Part shown: positions 46,529-51,786 of the stretch, one piece after another
Numbering within the stretch: position 1 is the first letter of the stretch
Layout of the letters: each line of letters begins with the position of its first letter
NCBI RefSeq assembly: GCF_017447225.1
Contig: NZ_JAFSNZ010000081.1
Location: 1-51,786, forward strand
Direction of reading: 5' to 3'
Origin: Methanobrevibacter sp.
Lineage (GTDB): Archaea > Methanobacteriota > Methanobacteria > Methanobacteriales > Methanobacteriaceae
DNA length: 51,786 nucleotides
Translations under genes and position numbers: made by a program
Notes under the pieces: model-generated
Told to the model about the DNA's origin: nothing
Databases searched by the model: none
Seen by the model: only the letters and a program-made list of their open reading frames with translations

Positions 46529-47980
46529 ATGGAAAAAACAAATTATCTAATCAGAGAAAATAACACACAAAAAGTATATCTGACAGAAAGCACTATAGAT
46601 ATAATTCCTCTTTTAGAAGAAACATATCCATATATCATTAATTCAATTAAAAAAGAAGATTTTATACTTAAAAGTGAAAAATGCAATTTATTTAAAGAAT
46701 TAGTTTTTGAAAATAAGGTTGTTGGCTTCTGCTCATATGACTTTTCAAGAGAATTTATGACAGCTGCAATGAATAACATTTACATATTGCCGGAATTTCG
46801 AGGCAATGGCCTGTTTTTGGAAGAGCTTGAAAAAACAATGAAAGAACATAATAAACCAAGCATAATAGAACCTACAAGACATATTGTGGAATTATTGATT
46901 AAATATGGCTTTGCAAAAAAAATCAATGATAATATAGTCGCCAGTGCCATTGAATTTATTGTTCCTGGAGAGCATGTGCTGACAAATAATGAAATAGAAA
47001 ACGAAGAGGAACTGTCAACCCATTACTACGATTTAAATATCTGTGCCAGCATACATCTATTGGACAGCGAAAAATGTACAATAGCATATAGCTTGCCGTT
47101 AAATGACGATATACTAAGGTATGATTGCATAGAAAGCAGATCTAAACTGAATGAAGACTACTTCAAGAATATCAAAAATGTTTATGTGAATAACCAGGAA
47201 GAAATACTTGAGATTTTAGTTGATTTGGAAGAAAATCTTCCTTTAATAGAATATAGCCTTGAAGAGGTAATTGGAAGTGAAGATGAATTGTCTCCTTATA
47301 TAGAAACATTGATTGATGATGCACACATCACACACAACCAAGCATTGCAGATTAGAAATCAACTGAAAGAAGAATATGAAGCCGGAATGATTTTAAACGA
47401 ATCACTATTAATAAGATTGGCATACCTTTTCAATGTTCCCGAAGAGCCAAGGCTGATTACCCATGATGAAAAATGTCCTTATTGTGAAATGCCTGTTGAT
47501 GATCATGACAGATATTGTCATTACTGTGGAATAAACTTAAGTTATAATCCTGATGATGTTAAAAATACACTAATCAGCTCCATTGACCAATTCAACAATA
47601 ATTTGAATATTTCCGAAGACATTAGATACATCGCATATAAATTTCTGAAAATGATTAACGAAAAAATAGACTTTGAATATGCAATGTTTATGAGCAAAAG
47701 CAATTACAGTATTGACTTTAAAATATTGAAAAGGTTTCTGGATGAAAACAATTTCATAAAAAACAATGAAATAACTGATGAAGGGATTGATTTTATAAAC
47801 AGTCATCCTTTACATTACTATGAAAAATATCACATGAATATATTAGATTACACAAAATTTGAAGAATATTTCTGGCAAAATTCAGATTTGGATGGTAAAG
47901 AAATATGTTTAAAGTTTCTCGACAAATACGATGACGAATATATCGATGAAATAAAAGAAGAAATTAAAAAAAGTCATTAA
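46529..47980 (+). CDS. GNAT-like acetyltransferase domain protein with C-terminal zinc ribbon
   Basis: 483 residues. Residues about 1-150 look like a GNAT domain: KVVGFCSYDFS, then NNIYILPEFRGNGLFLEELEKTM, where RGNGLF stands for the acetyl-CoA loop RGxGxG, and IEPTRHIVELLIKYGFAKK. A middle region (150-310) is acidic with no motif. A zinc ribbon CPYCE...YCHYCG sits at 316-334, followed by a helical C-terminus of about 145 residues. Acetyltransferase activity is plausible but the loop is not perfect. The substrate is unknown. It overlaps the opposite small membrane gene by 4 bp. Confidence 0.65.
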   Translation: MEKTNYLIRENNTQKVYLTESTIDIIPLLEETYPYIINSIKKEDFILKSEKCNLFKELVFENKVVGFCSYDFSREFMTAAMNNIYILPEFRGNGLFLEELEKTMKEHNKPSIIEPTRHIVELLIKYGFAKKINDNIVASAIEFIVPGEHVLTNNEIENEEELSTHYYDLNICASIHLLDSEKCTIAYSLPLNDDILRYDCIESRSKLNEDYFKNIKNVYVNNQEEILEILVDLEENLPLIEYSLEEVIGSEDELSPYIETLIDDAHITHNQALQIRNQLKEEYEAGMILNESLLIRLAYLFNVPEEPRLITHDEKCPYCEMPVDDHDRYCHYCGINLSYNPDDVKNTLISSIDQFNNNLNISEDIRYIAYKFLKMINEKIDFEYAMFMSKSNYSIDFKILKRFLDENNFIKNNEITDEGIDFINSHPLHYYEKYHMNILDYTKFEEYFWQNSDLDGKEICLKFLDKYDDEYIDEIKEEIKKSH

Positions 47981-48195
47981 TAGGACTTTCTTTTTGATAA
48001 TGCAATATATACAATGAATATTCCAATCAATAGCAAGACTATTTGTGGGAAAATTGCAAATAAAATCACTGGAATTAACTTTAACTCAGCCAATATCCAT
48101 AAGATAGCATATATAATAATCACAATTCCCAAAAGAAGTAAAAATTTGTTAAGATAGCTTCTTATCGTATATTCATCCAAACCAGGAATAGGCAT
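47977..48195 (-). CDS. Small two-helix membrane protein, hypothetical
   Basis: 72 residues. Two hydrophobic helices (about 16-36 and 41-64) follow a polar N-terminus with MPIPGLDEYTIRSYLNKF, and a basic SKRKSY ends it. No motif was recognised. It lies 9 nt after rpiA and is probably the last gene of the egsA, UPF0179, rpiA run. Confidence 0.65.
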   Translation of the reverse strand: MPIPGLDEYTIRSYLNKFLLLLGIVIIIYAILWILAELKLIPVILFAIFPQIVLLLIGIFIVYIALSKRKSY

Positions 48196-48204
48196 CGAAT
48201 CACC

Positions 48205-48891
48205 CTATAGCTCTTTTGTACCTTCAGATGTTCCTACAATTACACGATCAACCATTTGTGAGAATATTCCGTTTTCAACAACCCCTGGAATAGAGTTCAA
48301 ATCAATTTCCAAATGTGCTGGACTTTCAATCTCATCGAATTTGGCATCAATTACAAAGTTTCCGTTATCAGTTATGACAGGACCGTCTTTTCTTTGGGCC
48401 ATTCTGATTTCACATTCAGCACCCATATCCTCCAAAGCCTGGATGACAACACGGGATGCGTCAGGAATTACTTCTACCGGAACTGGGAAAGTTCCTAAAC
48501 TTTCAACGACTTTAGACTCATCCACAATTACAATAAACTCTTTTGCGGCATAGTCTACGATTTTTTCTTTAGTGTGGGCTGCTCCACCGCCTTTAATGAG
48601 ATTAAAGTCACCGTCGACTTCATCTGCCCCATCAACAGATAAATCAATGTCATTTTCTTCCAAGGTAGTTATTGGAATATTCCATTTTTTAGCAAGCAAT
48701 AATGATTGGAATGAAGTAGGGATTCCTTTTACTTTAATTCCTTCTTCAGCCATTCTCATACCAACTTTTTCAATGAAATAATGTGTTGTGGAACCAGTTC
48801 CTAATCCTAAAACCATTCCATCTTCAACATATTCGGCAGCCTTATATCCTGCGTTCTTTTTACTGGAATCATTTTTACTAGCATTTTTCAT
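48205..48891 (-). CDS. rpiA: Ribose-5-phosphate isomerase A
   Basis: 228 residues from the ATG at 48891 (ggtg 6 nt upstream; the frame opens with a TTG at 48903). Signatures: [14 protein letters not shown] (ribose-phosphate loop), SVDGADEVD (catalytic acids) and [17 protein letters not shown] with the catalytic Glu and Lys. It interconverts ribose 5-phosphate and ribulose 5-phosphate, linking to nucleotide synthesis and, in methanogens, to the ribulose monophosphate route. It is 14 nt after the UPF0179 gene. Confidence 0.96.
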   Translation of the reverse strand: MKNASKNDSSKKNAGYKAAEYVEDGMVLGLGTGSTTHYFIEKVGMRMAEEGIKVKGIPTSFQSLLLAKKWNIPITTLEENDIDLSVDGADEVDGDFNLIKGGGAAHTKEKIVDYAAKEFIVIVDESKVVESLGTFPVPVEVIPDASRVVIQALEDMGAECEIRMAQRKDGPVITDNGNFVIDAKFDEIESPAHLEIDLNSIPGVVENGIFSQMVDRVIVGTSEGTKEL

Positions 48892-48905
48892 GACAAACAC
48901 CAAAA

Positions 48906-49343
48906 TTAAATAACAAAGCCTAAAGTAAGTTTATTAAGAATTAATCCTTTTTTACAGCCTTCCTTATGTTTTCCTTGATTCTTTAAAACAATACATTTAT
49001 CATTTTCGATTAAACCTTCAGGGAAACACAAGTCATGATATTCACAATAATCATCACAATCAGGAGCATTGTAAGTGAAAGTTGATCCTTCAAAGATATT
49101 TTTGGAAGTGGTCAGCACTTCAATTTCAGCTCTTTCAACTTCAACTGGAATTACAGCATTTTCGGCATGAATCGGACATTTTTGCTCATTATCCTTAACA
49201 TCAGTAATCACATATTTTCTGTTTACTTCCAGACTGCCTACACAAGATGATTTGAATCTGCAACTTTCACATTCTTCAGCCGGACCTAAGAAAACAAATT
49301 CTGTTCCTTCACTTGCCAAATCCTTACCAATCAATGTAATCAT
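48906..49343 (-). CDS. UPF0179 family cysteine-rich protein
   Basis: 145 residues. It begins [21 protein letters not shown] and carries many cysteines in clusters: [25 protein letters not shown] and two further Cys near the end. This matches the archaeal UPF0179 family, whose function is unknown. The cysteine count and pairing would suit one or two metal or Fe-S sites. The stop of egsA abuts its start. Confidence 0.85.
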   Translation of the reverse strand: MITLIGKDLASEGTEFVFLGPAEECESCRFKSSCVGSLEVNRKYVITDVKDNEQKCPIHAENAVIPVEVERAEIEVLTTSKNIFEGSTFTYNAPDCDDYCEYHDLCFPEGLIENDKCIVLKNQGKHKEGCKKGLILNKLTLGFVI

Positions 49344-50387
49344 CTAAATCACCTCAGTATTATATGCCAATTCATATGCGGCATCTTTTGAAATTCCGTT
49401 ATCTCCCAAAATAGTATATCTGTCAGGTCTTATTTTATGAGCCATCAATAATGCTTCAATAACATCCTCATCGGAAATTCCCAATTCCTTAGCGTTTATC
49501 GGTGCTCCGACAGCTTTAAGACAATCCCTTATGAATTTCCAGTCATCACCATAAAGCGCCATCATCAATATGCTTCCGACACCGCACTGTTCTCCATGTA
49601 ATTTAGGTTTTTCAAGTATCTTGTCAAGAGAATGTGAAAACATGTGTTCAGATCCGCTGGCAGGCCTGCTGGAACCTGCAATACTGATTGCAGTGCCGCT
49701 GCTGAATAAGGACTTCATAACAATCCGGGCACTCTCTTCAAGTCCCGGTTTGATATTATGAATATTATTTGTAATCAGTTTAGCAGACATTATTGATAGT
49801 GAAGCCGCAGATTCACTATACTCAACAAATTTCAGCCTATGAGCCAGTTCCCAATCCTTGACTGCAGTGAAGTTGGATATCAAATCGGCACATCCTGCAG
49901 ACAATAGTCTGAATGGGGAATTTGCAATGATGTTACTGTCCCCGATAAGTGCAATCGGTGCATTTGCCTTAACTGATGTGGATCTGTCAGGATTTTTTAT
50001 TGAAGCTAAAGGAGATACAATACCGTCGTGTGAAGCTGTTGTAGGCATGGAAACAAAATAAACATTCTTATTGAAAGACGCATATTTTGCAACGTCAATT
50101 ATTTTTCCTCCGCCAACACCAATGACCAGCGTGTCGGAGTCGATGTATTCTTCCACTTCACTTACACTTTCAAATGAAGCATCATCAATAATTTTGACAT
50201 CAACTTCATAATCATTCTCTTCAAGGTTTTCAACTGCATATTTAGCTCCGGCATCATAAGTATGATGGCCTGTGATAATTAAAGCCTTTTTTGACAGGTG
50301 TAAACCTTCCAAAATCTCAGCGGTTTCATAGATGACGTCAGGTCCTATGTAAACCTCACGAGGCATTTGTATTTTCCTATGATTCAT
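49344..50387 (-). CDS. egsA: sn-Glycerol-1-phosphate dehydrogenase
   Basis: 347 residues, iron/zinc-dependent alcohol dehydrogenase-like family. NAD(P)-binding GVGGGKIIDVAKY lies at about 90-102 and PTTASHDGIVSP at 115-126. The metal ligands expected for this family are Asp168 (CADLISN), His248 (GSEHMFSH) and His264 (LHGEQCGVG). It reduces dihydroxyacetone phosphate to sn-glycerol-1-phosphate, the stereospecific first step of archaeal membrane lipids. This gene is strong evidence for an archaeon. The ATG at 50387 follows aggag. Confidence 0.96.
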   Translation of the reverse strand: MNHRKIQMPREVYIGPDVIYETAEILEGLHLSKKALIITGHHTYDAGAKYAVENLEENDYEVDVKIIDDASFESVSEVEEYIDSDTLVIGVGGGKIIDVAKYASFNKNVYFVSMPTTASHDGIVSPLASIKNPDRSTSVKANAPIALIGDSNIIANSPFRLLSAGCADLISNFTAVKDWELAHRLKFVEYSESAASLSIMSAKLITNNIHNIKPGLEESARIVMKSLFSSGTAISIAGSSRPASGSEHMFSHSLDKILEKPKLHGEQCGVGSILMMALYGDDWKFIRDCLKAVGAPINAKELGISDEDVIEALLMAHKIRPDRYTILGDNGISKDAAYELAYNTEVI

Positions 50388-50461
50388 AAATATCTCCTAA
50401 AAAAATAACTATACATTTTTATATATGAAATCATTATATTAAATAACTTTTCTTTTGAAGT

Positions 50462-50794
50462 TTAATAGAAAAATTCCCTTAGGAATTTAATGATGTTAAT
50501 ATGCTCAATCCCTTCCATTGAATGATCTTCTTTATCCATACTTAAAACATACTTGGGATAATTATCTTTTATTAACATCAATGGCCTGAATTCACGTTCT
50601 ATAACATCATCATCTTCCAAATGATAAGCTACCTGAACATAGAACTTCTTATTATTTTTTCTACAAACAAAATCAATTTCATAATCGTTAAAACAACCTA
50701 CAGTAACTTTACAATCATTTCTAAGTAATTCCAGATATATGATATTTTCAAGAATTTTACCAACATTTCGTTGTTTTTCCTCAAGTTGAGATTT
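50462..50794 (-). pseudogene. C-terminal remnant of a DUF4143-type ATPase gene, cut by a tnpB element
   Basis: An open frame with no start codon at its left side reads, from the junction: KSQLEEKQRNVGKILENII, YLELLRNDCKVTVGCFNDYEIDFVC, then VQVAYHLEDDD, EREFRPLMLIKDNYPKYVLSMD and a final stop at 50462-50464. The order GKxLEN, EIDF, QVAY, REFxPL, IKDNYPKYVLSMD is diagnostic of the DUF4143 C-terminal domain of AAA ATPases that are common in methanogens. The upstream ATPase half is missing because the transposon end lies at about 50795. The rest may lie beyond the element, outside the window. Confidence 0.8.
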
Positions 50795-50862
50795 TTGAAC
50801 CTCCCCTCAGTAAGACGGAGGGGATTCGCATACCTAAAAAAAAAATATTTTGTATTTATTTT
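50795..50862 (-). ncRNA. Candidate 3' part of a TnpB guide RNA (omega RNA) at the right end
   Basis: TnpB proteins use an RNA made from the 3' end of tnpB and the element right end, with the guide from the flank. The stretch after the tnpB stop is short and ends in the GC-rich hairpin noted above (50803-50823), just before the host sequence. The RNA is inferred from the family; only the structure is seen. Confidence 0.35.
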
Positions 50863-51786
50863 TTAGGATAATTTTACTGCACCGGCGCACCGACGGCTAA
50901 ATCTTTTTAATCCTTCGTTAAGAATGTTGATTGCTGCATTGACATCACGATCATGGTATGTGCCGCATTCGGGACATTTCCAATTTCTTTTGTTTAAGTT
51001 CTTTGGGCCTTTTAGTTTTGTGTTTTTGTATCCACAGTTGCTGCATTTTTGTGTTGTGGGAATATTGGCCGGTATTTTTTCGAAGTCAGTATTGTTCCAT
51101 TGTGCTTTGTATTGGATTTTGTCCATGAATTTTCTGGGTGAGTTTAATTGTATTTTCCTACTCAAGTACGGATTGTGTTTCCAGAATATGATGTTTTCGT
51201 TTTGTACTGCTATAAATGAACTATTTTCGATGATTTGATGTGATTTTTTATCGTAATAGTCTTTTTGTTTGTTTTTTAGTTTTGCCCACCATTTGTTATA
51301 TAGTTTTTTTGCTCTGCGGTATCTGTTTGAGTTTTTTTTATGTGTGCTCATTATTTTTTGGTAGTGGATGATTCTATCTGTTTCTTTCGTTAAATCTAGA
51401 TTGGCTATCTCGTTTTCGTTGGAAAGAACTGCTAGTTTTTTGCATCCGATGTCAATGCCTATTTGTTGGTTGCCCTTTTTTTCAACAGGAGTGTGAATAC
51501 ATTTGACGTTAATTATTGCGTAGTATTTCATGTTTTCTTTTTTAATGGTTGCATTCTGTATTTTCACGGTATTGTCATGGGAATCACTTCCTTTTTTTAG
51601 TAGATCTTTGTATTCTTTGCTTGTTTTAAATTTTACTAATCCTAATTTTGCTAATTTTAATTTAGGATATCCATTTTTGTCATTGGTTATTCTTACATTG
51701 TTTTTGTTGTTTTGGATTCTGATGCTGTCTTTTTTATTCTTTTTACATTTAAACCTAGGATAATTTGATTTTAAATTAGGATTAAA
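50863..51786 (-). CDS. tnpB: TnpB, RNA-guided nuclease-like protein of IS200/IS605 (partial, N-terminus outside window)
   Basis: 307 residues are visible. The frame stays open from the stop at 50863 to the right edge; a GTG at 51567 is only internal, because upstream residues (NPNLKSNYPRFKCKK, YPKLKLAKLGLVKF) match the TnpB middle. RuvC-like core: GIDIG (first Asp), AVQNENI (Glu) and HDRDVNAAINIL (last Asp). A zinc finger CSNCG...CPECG lies before the third. All catalytic residues look intact. TnpB is an RNA-guided nuclease that helps retain the element. The element disrupts a host ATPase gene. Confidence 0.9.
   Translation of the reverse strand, partial: FNPNLKSNYPRFKCKKNKKDSIRIQNNKNNVRITNDKNGYPKLKLAKLGLVKFKTSKEYKDLLKKGSDSHDNTVKIQNATIKKENMKYYAIINVKCIHTPVEKKGNQQIGIDIGCKKLAVLSNENEIANLDLTKETDRIIHYQKIMSTHKKNSNRYRRAKKLYNKWWAKLKNKQKDYYDKKSHQIIENSSFIAVQNENIIFWKHNPYLSRKIQLNSPRKFMDKIQYKAQWNNTDFEKIPANIPTTQKCSNCGYKNTKLKGPKNLNKRNWKCPECGTYHDRDVNAAINILNEGLKRFSRRCAGAVKLS

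Larger units (their letters stand above)
50795..51786 (-). mobile_element. IS200/IS605-family element, tnpB side (runs off the window)
   Basis: The element consists of tnpB plus a right end. The end carries an imperfect terminal hairpin with CCCCTC (50803-50808) and GAGGGG (50818-50823) as arms, as is typical for the subterminal hairpins of this family, and its outer boundary reads ttcaa on the minus strand. The interrupted host gene begins immediately outside. No tnpA is visible in the window. Length and left end are unknown. Confidence 0.75.

Noticed and set aside
50833-50867. A/T hairpin CCTAAAAAA/TTTTTTAGG after tnpB as a terminator
   Set aside because: Stem is nearly all A-T and no T run follows it on the minus strand; it may just be part of the element end.

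Overview
This window looks like chromosome of a methanogenic archaeon of the order Methanobacteriales, most probably a gut- or rumen-type Methanobrevibacter. The evidence is an AT-rich sequence with archaeal TATA-type promoters, the archaeal exosome/proteasome/RNase P gene block, sn-glycerol-1-phosphate dehydrogenase (archaeal lipid backbone), an NrpR-type nitrogen operator, and three large secreted adhesin-like beta-helix proteins of the kind that are abundant in this genus. No name below the genus is claimed.

Layout. 1-1800: end of a signal-peptidase-like gene, then glnK and amtB (ammonium uptake) on the minus strand behind a GGAA-N6-TTCC operator. 1963-5989: a plus-strand run (small secreted protein, HD phosphohydrolase, ubiX, cbiT, a membrane protein, mobA). 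5972-11348: a minus-strand information-processing block transcribed rnp3, rnp2, psmA, SBDS, rrp4, rrp41, rrp42. 11431-17382: zinc-ribbon genes, including a four-gene minus-strand run of a membrane protein, a DHH/RecJ-like nuclease, a seven-ribbon protein, and a zinc-ribbon/HExxH metallopeptidase-like protein.

17451-24838 is a sulfur island, all on the minus strand: cysK, cysE with an HTH regulator, tRNA-Cys with cysS, and metY-nifS-nifU-superoxide reductase. Together these supply activated serine, cysteine, homocysteine, persulfide sulfur for Fe-S assembly, and charged tRNA-Cys. The metY and cysK promoters share an identical 14-base palindrome just downstream of the TATA box, and cysE has degenerate copies. 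This is the best candidate for an undescribed regulatory system here. The likely regulator is the Cys-rich HTH protein encoded right behind cysE.

24847-32454: nth-aroA, an adhesin-like gene, a sugar acetyltransferase, a 0.5 kb gap holding a strongly folded ncRNA-like element (29371-29526), and valS. 32542-36626: a heterodimeric ABC exporter with its MarR regulator and a duplicated operator. 36639-37917: one intact and one decayed Rpn/PD-(D/E)XK-type gene. 38194-40821: a His-rich membrane protein, pheT, an unlisted 48-residue protein and yjbQ. 40875-46367: two divergent adhesin-like genes. 46529-50387: a GNAT/zinc-ribbon protein, a small membrane protein, rpiA, a UPF0179 protein and egsA. 50462 to the right edge: the remnant of a DUF4143-type ATPase gene cut by an IS200/IS605-family tnpB element that runs off the window.

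Several starts were moved downstream because a Shine-Dalgarno sequence sits before an internal start. The clearest are cysS (the longest frame runs into tRNA-Cys) and the DHH protein (a TTG start). No CRISPR array, rRNA gene or tRNA other than tRNA-Cys was seen.
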